Of a stretch of DNA of 64,000 nt, positions 1-11,468 are shown in pieces. Origin of the DNA: Xenia sp. Carnegie-2017 (Eukaryota; Cnidaria; Anthozoa; Malacalcyonacea; Xeniidae); contig NW_025813487.1 in NCBI RefSeq assembly GCF_021976095.1, positions 4,975,902 to 5,039,901 of the forward strand. Direction: 5' to 3'. Every line of letters begins with the position of its first letter. Within the stretch, counting starts at the first letter, position 1. Under the pieces are notes generated by a model. It was not told the DNA's origin. It did no database searches and saw only the letters and a list, made by a program, of their open reading frames with translations. Position numbers and translations under genes: made by a program.

Positions 1-642
1 CCAACAACTTGAGGAGGTATTACGTCAATAGAAGGTCGAAATTCTTGCGTGAGACCAAGAAATGCTCGAGAATGTTCCAAGAGGGGAACGTCTCTCAAAG
101 TATCCAACACCTTGAGGAGGTATTACGTCACTAGAAGGTCGAAATTCTTGCGTGAGACCGAGAAATGCTCGAGAATGTTCCAAGATGGGAACGTCTCTCA
201 AAGTTTCCAACAACTTGAGGAGGTATTACGTCAATAGAAGGTCGAAATTCTTGCGTGAGACCAAGAAATGCTCGAGAATGTTCCAAGAGGGAACGTCTCT
301 CAAAGTTTCCAACACCTTGAGGAGGTATTACGTCACTAGAAGGTCGAAATTCTTGCGTGAGACCAAGAAATGCTCGAGAATGTTCCAAGAGGGGAACGTC
401 ACTTAAAGTTTCCAACACCTTGAGGAGGTATTACGTCACTAGAAGGTCGAAATTCTTGCATGAGACCAAGAAATGCTCGAAAATGTTCCAAGATGGGAAC
501 GTCTCTCAAAGTTTCCAACACCTTGAGGAGGTATTACGTCACTAGAAGGTCAAAATTCTTGCGTGAGACCAAGAAATGCTCGAGAATGTTCCAAGAGGGG
601 AACGTCTCTCAAAGTTTCCAACACCTTGAGGAGGTATTACGC
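1..642. repeat. 103-bp tandem satellite, cut by the window edge
   Basis: The phrase TTGAGGAGGTATTACGTCA recurs at about 9, 112, 215, 317, 420, 523 and 626, giving a 102-103 bp period with six full units and a partial one. Units differ by only a few substitutions and one single-base indel. Each unit carries TTACGTCA (a CRE/ATF-like site) and GAATGTTC (a GAA-nn-TTC pair as in heat-shock elements). The short open frames over it, on both strands, follow from the repeat and show no protein character. The array continues beyond the left edge. Confidence 0.95.
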
Positions 643-1478
643 GCTCATTATTTGGACTGTATACTAGCTGAGAAGAAAATACTCGATTACTGAATCATAT
701 TAAAAGGTAAACCGAACAGTTCATTTTGACCCGTCATACCAACTAGCGCCAGTAGTGGAAACTTTGAGAGGAGGGAAGAGGGTGTAGACAAGGCTTTTCC
801 AATATTCCTTAAAACAACAGTCTTCAGGAATAATAGCCCGTGATTAGCCGCGGATGAAACCGATTCGTATTAAAAAGACAATTGCCCAACATAATATTAT
901 TGATATTAACTAGTCTCGTTGACCACATATTAACAAATGCACCAGATAAAGTATAGCATAGCTAATTGATATTGAAAGAGTTTCATTCAAACACTTCGAC
1001 TTAAAACACGGCATCATCATTAAAAAAGAACGAATGACGTGTAACAGACTGGTGAGCCGCTACCCAGCCCCCTTCAGAAGATACGCGCCATGGTTCTGAC
1101 TTAAACGTGATTACCAAATGATGTTCATATTTTCATATTTTTGACAGTGGTCATCTGAAAAATTTTAGTGAGGGGAGGGGGCGAGTTTGTAACAAAGTGA
1201 CCTTCGACAAAGTAAAGACCTAAATTTAGACGCAGTCTGGTAGTGTAGCCACCGAAGGTAATGTAGAAAGTTGAAACATTGCCTAGAATAGAAGCGAAAT
1301 GTCTCGCTTCCGCCTTAAAAATAGAAGCGAAATGCTTCGCTTTCGCCGCCTAGGAGCATTTTGTAGCCACCGGTGATAGAGGACCGGAGAATTTACCCTT
1401 ATTGCGAAATACGTCATTACTGTAGTGATCAGTTTACGGAAAACGGGGAAGAAAATAATAAATAAATCCTTGGAAAAT
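643..1478. other. Upstream region of the EPT1-like gene
   Basis: No gene is seen. Two short hairpins lie at about 1288-1345: GAAGCGA..TCGCTTC, then AAGCGAA..TTCGCTT, a local duplication of one motif. The promoter of the gene starting at 1479 presumably lies in the last few hundred bases, but no TATA box or other core element could be assigned with confidence. Confidence 0.5.
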
Positions 1479-4400
1479 ATGAGCGGTTCTTATTTAACGA
1501 AAGAACAACGAGATGGATTTCAAAAATACAAAGTAAAGCTGCTCACGCAAAGTTGATAAATTAAATCCCACACAGTGCTAAAAAAATCTCTTTGTTTGTA
1601 TAGTACGCATCTAGAGATACGAGCCCATTGGCAGTATATTTGATGCATCCTTTTTGGAACAGAGCTGTGAAGGTACGTCAATTTAGTCATCATTTTTACG
1701 ACATTTGGATTTGTCACTACTGAGCAAATTGTACTATGGAGAACTTCTATCTCGGTAATCTTCAATGTTAAAGTGGCGTGATTTTGCATGCTGGAGTTCA
1801 CATAGTACTACAACCGAAGGATCAAATATCAGTAAATAGAATGAAAGTGCTTTTTTATATTCTCCTTTCGGTTTTTGGTATTATGTTGAATCACTTCCAA
1901 GATGCACTAGAAATTTTAGAGTATGTCTTTAAACGATTTTTTTAAACGATCTTTAAGAATACGTGAGAAATCAACCTATTAATTATTAACACGCACCAAA
2001 GATCAAGTAAAAACTTCCTACTACAGAGAGTACTTTACGCTTGTTTTTCATGTAAGCACAAAACACTGTCCTTAATACACCGAATCATGTATCTCAAACT
2101 AGTTTAGCTTTTTTCCTCAAGCAATATTTTTTCCTTAGGTATTTCCAATGTGGCTTGCCCCCAATGTCATGACCTTCGTAGGATGGGTGCTCACTGTGGC
2201 AATCTTCCTTGTACTGACGTTTTATGATCCATTCTTGGTTGCGGCAGGTTCAGATGATAAGTCACATGAGAAATATAACATACCACAGTGGATATGGATT
2301 TTTATAGCTATAGCACACTTTGTTGCTCATACACTAGATGGCTGTGATGGTAAACAAGCTCGAAGGACAAACAGCAGGTGAATTCAATGTTTACTACAAC
2401 ACTGTTTCTCCAATCAACTTGCATTATTGTACATAGCACCATCATCAAGACATGTTCAAGCATTATCAATATACAACAAATATGAGTTGACAATCAAACT
2501 TTCCTTAACTTGAATGCAAAAGATATTGAACTATCTTCAAAAGGAAGTCTTACTTACCAATACATAAAATCAAAAGTTATATGATGATCATTTTCAAGTG
2601 TTTTGCTTGGTTCATCCAATTTCTTATTGAGGCATATTTTTGCAACAAACTTCTCTGTAAATCAGTTGGGTTTAAATATGCCATCTGGTGTATTGGGTTT
2701 GGGCATGGCATCTGGTAGATTGGAGGGAATTGCATCTGGTGAATTGGAGGGGATTGCATCTGGTGTATTGGGGTTGGGGAAGGCATCTAGTGGATTGGAG
2801 GGATTGCATCTGGTGTATTGGGGTTGGGGGAAGGCATCTAGTGGATTGGAGGGATTGCATCTGGTGTATTGGGGTTGGGGGAAGGCAACTAGTGGATTGG
2901 AGGGATTGCATCTGGTGTATTGGGGTTGGGGGATGGCATCTGGTGTATTGGGGTTGGGGATGGCATCTGGTGGGTTGGGGTTGGGGATGGCATCTGGTGG
3001 GTTGGGGTTGGGAATGACATCTGGTGAATTGGAGGGGATTGTATCTGGTGTCTTGGGGTTGGGGGATGGCATCTGGTGGATTTAAGGAGATTGCATTTGC
3101 TGGATTGGTGGGGATGCAGTGCCATATTTGCTAGACCATTAATTATGATTGTTTATTCAGTTACACCCAACTGATTTATTTTGAAAATGATTTGGCTATC
3201 TGAATAAGTCAGTCAAGCACAAATAAATATACCAATAAACACCCCATCCCAAATAGACAATTTAGCCACAGTCCTGAAAGAATGGCACCTAGTTCATCAG
3301 GGTGGGGGAGCTTTTTTCAACATATAGCTTCTATTTCCATGCACACAACAAAAATCAGATGCTTAGTCTTGCAAATCTCATCATGTATTTTGACATTTCT
3401 ATCAACTTTTCAGTTCACCTTTGGGAGAGTTGTTTGATCATGGAATAGACAGTATGGCAATATGGTTGATAACTGTTTGCGCTTACTCCTTATTTGGTCA
3501 GGGTCCAATGTCACTCACAGTATGGGATTATCATTGGATAATGATTGTCGTTCTATTGGGTTTTTATATGGCTCACTGGGAGAAGTATATAACTGGAGTG
3601 TTATTTCTTCCATGGGCTTATGATTTTAGTCAATTGGTAAGAAAATGGTTGTTTTGGATGTCAATAATTTGCATAATTATGACTTGTCTGCATTTGTCTC
3701 TGAAGATGACTACCGCTAAGGTTGTCCAAACGTCAGTCAACAACAACAAAAACAGTCCTTCTCAGGACTATACCAACCTGGACGATCTACATTTACAAAC
3801 ATGTAACTATTATTCATTGTATTATGGTTGGTCAATGTGATCGTAATATAATGTGCAACGGGCATGCGTAAGTAGGTACGTCACTGATCGCAATACCAAA
3901 CTGGATGTTTTGGGCTGATGGATAAGTATAGATAGGTTTACAATCCATACCAATCATGTGAATATTTCTTTCATTGCAGATACTACTTGGAATCTATTTG
4001 TTCGTGTATATATTTGGTCTAGAGTTTTTGAAATTTCCTCTTTATAAAGATATCCGTCTAACACATTTTTTTAAATGGACGACGCATTGTAAGTTGAACC
4101 GTAGATAGTTCTTCTCTTGTGAACGCGCATTTAAAACACCGAATAAAAATGCATAAAGGTTATTTCCGGTGATTTTTTGTGTTTAGAGGTAAATTTTTGA
4201 ATTTATCTGTGGGAAGGGGGATTGTCAAAAATCAATGGAGACCACCTTTTGTATGTTAGCATTCTGTGATTATAACAAGCACATTCCATTATTTTGTGCC
4301 ATATCTAATCAATTTAATGTCTTTCCATTTCAGTATGTTTTTTCTGTATCTTTTTCCCTTTATCCTTACGCAACATATACAAGTAAGATTTCTTTAGTTG

Positions 4401-6258
4401 TTTTTATCTAATAACCGTTGCAAGTATGACGCCACGCAATGCATTTTGGACCGTCAAAAAATTGAGCCACGTCAATAGGTAGATTTGGCAAGCAAATGTT
4501 TCAGTTTGTTGCCAAGCAATCGCGTCATCAGATCAGTCGTTTTCCTAGTTACTACTGTTCTACAAGGTGACCAAGCTTGTAAACTATGTATTTAGATGAA
4601 TTCAATGGTTACGATTAGAAGCAAATGTTAGCGCCAATTTTGTCTACATCCAGGTTAAAACTACCGTAATTTAGTATTGTTTTATATTCTAGTATAGTTT
4701 CAAATATACAAGGAACACCTCGATTAAACAACAGATTGCTTTAAGGAGTTAAATCTTTAGTTATGCTTTGCAACAACATCATCATCATCACTGGTTCAGG
4801 CTGTGACAATATTGTTAAAAATTTTTGTTTTTGGTTCAGAAACAGCCTAAAAATTACTCTACGCGTGATTTACATTAACTCGTTCAATCATGCATTGCGT
4901 GACGTCATCTTTTTCCCTTATTGCGTCAACTATAATTAAATATTGGAATGCCTTACAAAAACTTGGTCTTTTCTTCATTTTTTCTTAACAACAGATCTAA
5001 AGTAGAGAAGACTGATCGTGGGTTATCATTGGTCGAAGCTTTGAAGCCTGGTGTACCGTTATTTAGCTGTTTTGCATTATTCACAATCTGGGCTTATTAC
5101 TCATCAAGTAATATCCTACAGATCAACCCTAGATTATTTTTCACGTCGTTTGGTATAGTTTTTTCAAATATTACGGTAAGATCTAGAGCTATTTGCATAC
5201 ATATTACAGTAAGTTACAGCTTTCTCGAATGTTACGGTGCGGTATACGGTTGTAAATACTGATGACATGCCAAATCAATCGCTTAATGTATAGATAGCAG
5301 CGCTTTTGATGGCGCCTGCTTTTCCTATATGCATTAAGCGTAAGGTTTATCTGCAGTTCTCCATAAGAAATCGCAAAAGCAACAAGAAATGCAATATTTG
5401 CTTTGCCATATGGGTTGGCTTTAACCTTGAGCAAAAATCATACATGTGTCAACTATGACAACAGTACTGCATCACTGTCTTTAAAACGGCCAAGGTTCTA
5501 TTGTTGCTGAAAAACCTTATTTTTTCAACTGCTCACTTTGACGTGTTTATGATTTCCACTCGAAGTTAAAACCAGTTAATCATCCAGAATTTTTCCTACA
5601 TCCAACGAAATAACTCCAAACCCTGATTTGCCTTTCGGCTTTGCTTGGTTGCCTAAAAAGAAATGCCGATGTATTGTTCAATGTGTCAAGTGAAATTTTT
5701 ACTTTATTTTAGTGCAGTCTAATTGTGAACACGATGAGTCATCAAAAATGTAAAGTATTCAACAAAATGTTCATTCCTCTAATAATTATCGATGTTGCAC
5801 TACTGGTGTTTCGTTTCAACGAAGTGTACGTCCTAGCTGTTTATACGTTCGTCATTGGTTGTATTCATGTGGATTACGGTATTGGTGTGGTAAGTCACGT
5901 GGGTTTTTTCTTATTTGTCAGTGTGTTTGAGATTGGGTAGTCGGGATGTGATGTATGAAGCATGAAACCTTGTTTTAATTGAGTAAAACTCGTGATAACA
6001 GTTCATCCTTCATATCTTTATTAGACATTTTGCTAGAATTACTTTCAATCTAGTATTGGTATGTTTACTTCATGAACCGCGAGACAATTTTCGCACCATT
6101 AACCGTTTCACCACTTTAAGAATATATGAAATTCTCTATTTGAGATGAAAGCGTTGTTAATTTAGTAAGAGTATTGATCAGTTTTTTTTCCATTTTAGGT
6201 TAACGAAATGTGTGATATGTTGAAAATACGTTGTTTTTCGCTGGCGCCTTTAAATTAG
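1479..6258 (+). CDS. SELENOI: Ethanolaminephosphotransferase 1 (CDP-alcohol phosphotransferase), nine exons
   Basis: Exons 1479-1532, 1604-1672, 2139-2377, 3414-3636, 3980-4088, 4334-4382, 4995-5175, 5713-5889 and 6199-6258 join in phase to a 386 aa protein; human SELENOI has 397. The enzyme transfers phosphoethanolamine from CDP-ethanolamine to diacylglycerol (or an alkyl-acyl glycerol) in ER/Golgi membranes. The family motif is complete: D108, D111-G112, A115-R116, G125, D129 and D133. Other conserved stretches are MHPFW (exon 2), WLAPN (exon 3) and SHWEKY-like AHWEKY plus LFLPW (exon 4). Later exons are hydrophobic membrane segments. Every junction has GT and AG; intron 1 is only 71 bp. 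The protein ends at a TAG close to where the vertebrate enzyme has its selenocysteine UGA, so this version appears to lack Sec. The start MSGSYLTKEQ matches the known N-terminus in position and style. Confidence 0.93.
2675..3115. repeat. G-rich minisatellite in EPT1 intron 3
   Basis: Variants of GCATCTGGTGTATTGGGGT recur with spacing of roughly 18-50 bp. The plus strand carries many runs of three to five G and the minus strand matching C runs. Several stretches read GGGTTGGGGTTGGGGAT and could fold as G-quadruplexes. Long open frames here on both strands are repeat artefacts; the array lies wholly inside an intron. Confidence 0.9.
3700..3808 (+). mobile_element. Penelope-type repeat fragment with a hammerhead-like motif (EPT1 intron 4)
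   Basis: The sequence has CTGAAGA at 3700, then a helix II made of GAC-ACC and GGT-GTC around GCTAA, a degenerate CAAA in place of GAAA, then C-GTCA-GTC, which would be a two-base-pair helix III with cleavage after GTC. That is the order of a minimal type I hammerhead. A hairpin AGTCCT-TCTC-AGGACT follows. Related copies lie at 19302-19340 (-), 19373-19480 (+) and 51143-51245 (-). Minimal hammerheads are known in Penelope-like elements. The changed core base suggests this copy is dead, and helix I is not clear. Confidence 0.6.
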
Positions 6259-6263
6259 ATTAA

Positions 6264-6269
6264 AATAAA
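6264..6269 (+). terminator. Possible poly(A) signal of the EPT1-like gene
   Basis: AATAAA lies six bases after the stop codon. A second AATAAA at 6555-6560 would leave a more usual 3' UTR of about 300 bases and is equally likely. No transcript end is available to choose. Confidence 0.35.
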
Positions 6270-7662
6270 CACACAGTGTTCCAAATAGACCAGTTTATCC
6301 TCTGCTATATCCACAAGTCCCTTTGTCACATAAAATGTTTGATAAGTATGAACAGTTTGAACGTCACTACACACGACAATACCCAGTTTTTTGTGTGAAA
6401 AATAATCCATTTGTTCACTTGGCATTCCAAAAAACGTATTTGTCAAAGCACGACAGTAAAAATTATGCACTTGCCAACTTTTTACGGATTAGCTGTCGTA
6501 TTTGATCAATCGAATAACAAGCCTTTCAAAACAAAACGATCTTCGGGACTTTAAAATAAAGTTTTGAAACTGACAGTGAAATCAATGTTCGAGCACAATT
6601 TGAACATCTTTTAAAGTTAAATAGTGATTTTTCTTTACTCTGTAATAATGTCCACTTGCATCAAACACTTTTCACGAGAAAAGGATTTGTGAAAATGTCA
6701 ACTAAATTATTCATTTAGCTGTTGTATTGTTCACCAAAGCACCAATCAAAATAATTGTTTACAGAACCGTTTTTCTCATTTTTAACTGGATTTTAGTTGT
6801 CGTTTTTTGTCTGAAGCACTTCACAATAAATAAATTTATTGCTCATAAGAGGATAATGAATTATTGCATTTTATATATGAGCCCTGTATTGTACATCAAC
6901 AACCACCAACGACCTCCTACTACGTGTACCCTGTATTGTACATCAACTACCAACGACATCCTACTACGTGAAGTGTGTTAATTCCGTGTAGCTACTGCAA
7001 ATACGTGAAATTGATCCCCAATCCTAGCTTATAATCTCATAGTACTTGGCTGGAGGCGACATACTGGTTAAAGATTGGTTCAGGGATCAATTTTGCGTCT
7101 TGTGGAATACAGATTTATAATCAGAAAATTCTGAGTAACAAAGTCATCGCGCTCTTTTAACTACGCATGCGTAGTAGCAGTCATAATATGGTTATAAATT
7201 ATGCAAATTTTCTTTAAATTCCAATCGATTTCAAACATCGACTCTTTGTGACCTGCTCGCGAGAAGATATTTATACCGAATTTAATTGTGAATAATTGGT
7301 AAAACAATTGATGTAATATTTTTCCAAAATTAAATGTTTTACCACCAATGTATTTCAAGATTGTTGTTGATGCAATTATTTGAATATTTACCTAGATGTA
7401 TTCGTTAATGGACAAACGAACATATTAAAAAGATCATATTCTAGCTCGTGACTCAAGCTAACCAATCGCATTTCTTTAATCCTACAGATCATATACACGT
7501 GATAGTTACAAAATCTCGACATTTTCAATTTTGCGGTGTTGGGGAAAATAAAAACTTGTCCGCCAAATCGGATAGTTCAGGCTACTTTAATGATATATTT
7601 GTGATATATTTTATAGTACGAAAGTATGATGGATTTTTGGCACTCGTAGTTGAAAAATTTAC
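6270..7662. other. Intergenic region, no gene recognised
   Basis: Several short open frames show no family likeness. A roughly 45-bp phrase built on TGTATTGTACATCAAC is directly duplicated at 6882-6926 and 6929-6970. A perfect 16-bp palindrome, ACTACGCATGCGTAGT, lies at 7160-7175. Its surroundings resemble those of CACGCATGCGTG at 15914-15925, including a nearby CATAATATGG, so the two may be copies of one old repeat. Confidence 0.5.
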
Positions 7663-7869
7663 CATTTTCATTGTTAGACCGCCGCTCGTGTAATTCCAAA
7701 ACGTCCTTTATAGACCCCTCTTCGTCTTCATCAATTTCATTGTGTTTTTTAAGTTCATTTTCACGCATTTTAGGACGCAATGACGTCGCTCCTCCTCGTG
7801 GTTCTTGTAATTCCAAAACATCATTTATAGACCCCTCCTCATCAGCATCATGAGTCTCAATTGAATTAT
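7663..7869 (-). CDS. Candidate exon with a duplicated acidic motif
   Basis: On the minus strand an open frame is bounded by CTGCAG at the 5' side and by AATG|GTAAAT at the 3' side, good acceptor and donor sites. The frame carries DEEGSINDVLELQE and, about 36 residues later, DEEGSIKDVLELHE, so an acidic peptide of about 14 residues is repeated with few changes. The conserved spacing and the acidic, Glu/Asp-rich character suggest a real protein-coding exon, perhaps a short linear motif in a disordered tail. I recognise no family, and neighbouring exons on this strand were not found. It could also be a decayed fragment. Confidence 0.35.
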
Positions 7870-8077
7870 CTGCAGTCACAGTTAAATTTAGGAATTTTTT
7901 TCGATTTCATTATATAAAATAAACAAATTATATTTCACCGTTTTCTGTTCAGTTTTACATTAACGATTAAGACGTGATTTGTGATGTGAACTAAAAAAGT
8001 AATTAGTGACATAAGTTACTGCTCATTGTCATTATTGTTGGTCATCTGTTCCTTAAAACTTATGACTAACTTTGGAG

Positions 8078-8382
8078 TTTAACCACAGAATAAGAATGTA
8101 CAGAAGAGTCACTTGTATCGGAACCTTTTGATGTTTTTGTCCTCGCGCATGTCGTGTCGCGCATGGTGGCCGCCATTATTCCAGCCAGATGATTATGGTT
8201 TTTGACTTTTTGCCAACCTTTAAAATATACTTGAATCATTATTAAATATTGACGTCATGTAATTTTAACGGTAGGAAATAAGTGAGAAATCCTAATCATC
8301 TGGCTGGAGTAATGGCCGACATGAGGACGCGTTGTACACCTGAGTGACCATTTTGTATAATCATTATTCTGTGGTTTAACCA
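8078..8382. mobile_element. Foldback MITE, about 305 bp
   Basis: The left end TTTAACCACAGAATAA is the reverse complement of the right end TTATTCTGTGGTTTAA with one or two mismatches. The inversion continues inward: ATGGTGGCCGCCATTATTCC near 8165 matches, inverted, a GGAGTAATGGCC stretch near 8305. No open frame is present, so it is non-autonomous. The target duplication is not clear and the superfamily is not assigned. Confidence 0.7.
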
Positions 8383-8699
8383 TGAATAGCATATTGCTGC
8401 TACCTATGACTGAGGAAAATATCAAACTTAAGTTTTATTGTAAAAAAATACGTGTAAAAGCATGCGAAGCTTCTCGAATGATTAATTCGTGCTCGTATAT
8501 ATAGCAGTTGCTTGGTTGAGTTTTTACCAGGCCAGCGAAACGTAATGCCAGCGGTAATATTTTAAAATGGCGACTTTGTTTTACTCAAACAACTTTAAAA
8601 AATCAGCCGTCTGAAGATTTAAATCAAGCTCAGTTGTAAGATATTGTGAATATTGAATAGAAATAGAACAAAATTCGCTATACTATCACAAATATGAAA

Positions 8700-9398
8700 T
8701 GACAACTTCTCTTATTCTTCAACTCCATCCCATCATTGTACTTCTCTTATTACCAACTTCATTCCATCATTGTACTTCTCTTATTATCAACTTCATTCCA
8801 TCATTGTACTTCTCTTATATCAACTCCATTCCATCATTGTATTCTTCTTACATCAATCCATTCCATCATTGTTCTCTTCCATCAACTCCATTCCATCATT
8901 GTACATTCCATCAACTACATCCCATTCATTCCTCTTAAATCTTCATCCATCCATCATTCTTCCTTATTCTTTCATTCCATCATTCATACTTCTCTTCTTT
9001 ATCCTTCATTCCATCATTGTACTTCCATATCAACTCCATTCCATCATTGTACTTCTCTTATCATCTACATCCCATGATTGTACATCTTAAATCAACTCCA
9101 TTCCATCATTGTACTTCTCTTACATCAACTACATCCCATGATTGTACATCTCTTAAATCAACTTCATTCCATCATTGTACTTCTCTTACATCAACTACAT
9201 CCCATGATTGTACATCTCTTAAATCAACTTCATTCCATCATTGTACTTCTCTTATATCAACTACATTCCATCATTATACTTCTCTTATATCAACTACATC
9301 CCATCATTGTACATCTCTTATATCAACTACATCCCATCATTGTACTTCTCTTATATCAACTCCATCCCATCAATGTACTTCTCTTATATTGAGCCTTA
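8700..9398. repeat. 33-bp minisatellite at the head of nuclease unit 1
   Basis: The unit CTTCTCTTATATCAACTCCA plus CCCATCATTGTA, with variants, repeats about twenty times. The left part is irregular and the right part is regular at about 33-36 bp. Shorter runs of the same unit lie at 10884-11070 and 12412-12494, each just before the next nuclease unit. Because the period is near a multiple of three, all frames stay open; these are not proteins. Confidence 0.93.
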
Positions 9399-9958
9399 TC
9401 ACCGTAGACTACATTATGCAATGATTTGTTATTGATTATTTGAAAGGAGGACACGTTTCAATAATAGCAAGGAACTGAAATATCTATCAATTGTTAAATT
9501 TTAAATGAATTGAGCCTAGTTACAGAATGAAAGTTATTCGCAACTTAATATCCCACGCGACGCTTCCATGTACTGCCAGCAGTATTTTATACATTCTGTT
9601 TTACTTAATTTTTGTTTAGTTCTTGTCCAAAACATTAAACTGTTAGATAATGTAAATATCATATAGAAATGGCATAAAATTCGCAATATTATCACAAATA
9701 CACACACATTAAGTACAAAATGTACACAAACGCTCTGATTGGTTGAAACCAAAATACCTCCCTTGTCGAGCATCGATAGTTCATTGGTTATCAATCATGT
9801 GACAATGGTTTTCTTGGAAACAAATAGCGAAACGAAAGATGCTGAGTCAACCTGAGCGGCTATGCTTTACTGATAAAAAACAGTCAGCAAACACTTCGTT
9901 AACATCAAGCAGCCTTTGTGCAGTTTCAAGCGTACGTAGGAAAGAACGACAACGACAA

Positions 9959-10411
9959 ATGGCTAGTAAACTTCAACATATCGAAAAAAGTGACATAGAA
10001 CGAAGTGAGGACCCACCACCGACTAATTTTACAGCAAGAGCTAAAGTTGTTAAAGTCAACGACGGCGATACTTGCGACTTAGTTTTTACAAAGAACCGAC
10101 GTCTTATGCGATACAAATGTCGCCTAGCAGGGATTAACACACCAGAATTAAGTGAACGGAAAGGTCTAAAAGCTAGAGATTTCCTGGTATGGCTATGTAC
10201 TGGGAATGATGCGGAGGATTTCAATCGTAGGACCAAGCCATATGACAAAGAGACCATTCAAGATATGTTAGACCAAAGCCAAAATATTGTAAAAGCTGAA
10301 TTTGGAGATGTGGGTTACTACGGTAGACCATTGGTGACCTTATCGAACGGTACAGGTGAACCTACCTTCAACGATCAACTTATACGTAGTGGTTATGCAA
10401 GCGTTTACTAA
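9959..10411 (+). CDS. SNase-like (thermonuclease fold) protein, copy 1
   Basis: An intronless 150 aa protein (MASKLQHIEK start) with the staphylococcal nuclease fold pattern: AKVVKVNDGDT (metal Asp of DGDT), YKCRLAGINTPEL (Arg and Glu equal to R35 and E43 of the S. aureus enzyme, plus the TPE threonine), LKARDFL, and GYYGRPLVTL (Arg equal to R87), ending in a FNDQLIRSGYASVY segment. Family enzymes cut DNA or RNA with Ca2+. The S. aureus D40 position is Asn here. The open frame extends up to 9839, but copies 2-4 align from the internal Met, so the internal start is preferred. No signal peptide is seen. An intronless gene family is unusual beside the intron-rich neighbours. Confidence 0.85.
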   Translation: MASKLQHIEKSDIERSEDPPPTNFTARAKVVKVNDGDTCDLVFTKNRRLMRYKCRLAGINTPELSERKGLKARDFLVWLCTGNDAEDFNRRTKPYDKETIQDMLDQSQNIVKAEFGDVGYYGRPLVTLSNGTGEPTFNDQLIRSGYASVY

Positions 10412-11468
10412 AGATAATCGAACAATTAACAATGTAACGTTTCACAACACAGATTATCGCGATGATGTAGCGTATCTTTAGAAACAATGAAATATGTACA
10501 TTTTAACTGTAAGCTCGAAATTATATTGTTATCGTAACAAACGAGGGAAGTGATTTGGGGGTCTCGATATGACATTTTGTATCGTGTTGTCTGAATATGT
10601 TCAGTAATGTAATTAGTGTAGTGACTATAATAATAGTAACGGCTTCAATGATGAGGAATTTGAAGATTGATCGATACTTAAATCATGAAAGAGTAAGTCG
10701 AATTAATCTTATCGAGTACTGTCAACAAAAATTAACAAAACATGGCGTGTGATATGATTAGATAAATGTTCAACATCACTGACCTTTGTCTTTAAACTTT
10801 CTCAGCTTAACAATCATAGTAAATTTAGGCCCGTTTACACTATACCGGGGATTGCTATCGTAACAGGTTTAATATTCTTTGTATTAAAAAGTACTTCTCT
10901 TATATCAACTACATCCCATCATTGTACTTCTCTTATATCAACTACATCCCATCATTGTACTTCTCTTATACCAACTCCATCCCATCATTGTACTTCTCTT
11001 ATATCAACTACATCCCATCATTGTACTTCTCTTATATCAACTACATCCCATCATTGTACTTCTCTTATATTGAGCCTTATCACCGTACACTACATTATGA
11101 AATGATTTGCTATTGATTATTTATTTGAAGGGAGGACACGTTTTAATAATAGCAAGAAACTGAAATATCTATCAATTGCTAAATTTCAAATTTCAAATAA
11201 AATATTGCTCTTGGTGCCAGCGTGAATTGAGACTTGTTACACAATGAAAGTCATTTGTAACTTAATATCCCACGTGACACGCTCATTCATGAAAAATTAA
11301 TTTAAAACAACGCTTATTCCTGGAAAACGAGTCGAGCTAAAAACGAAAGTTGCTGAGTCACAAAATTCAAATTTTAAAACTACCCACCGCTAAACAACAT
11401 TACGTCATTGCTCATTATCACATTATAGAAGCAGTTTTGAACTGACGGTAAATAATAAAAATATCGAA

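Noticed and set aside
2603-3125. Gly-, Pro- and Trp-rich frames on both strands in EPT1 intron 3
   Set aside because: Products of the G-rich minisatellite, between two well-supported exons.
3700-3738. Active self-cleaving ribozyme
   Set aside because: The GAAA box reads CAAA in this copy and helix I does not pair well; called hammerhead-like only.
6256-6258. Selenocysteine codon at the end of the EPT1-like gene
   Set aside because: The stop is TAG, not TGA, and no extension in frame matches the vertebrate tail.
8699-9435. Repetitive frames with HSIIVLLL and YFSYINYIPSL patterns
   Set aside because: Artefacts of the 33-bp minisatellite.
9839-9958. N-terminal extension of nuclease copy 1 as a targeting peptide
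   Set aside because: The extension is not conserved in copies 2 and 3, and the copy 4 extension is unrelated; homology begins at the internal Met.
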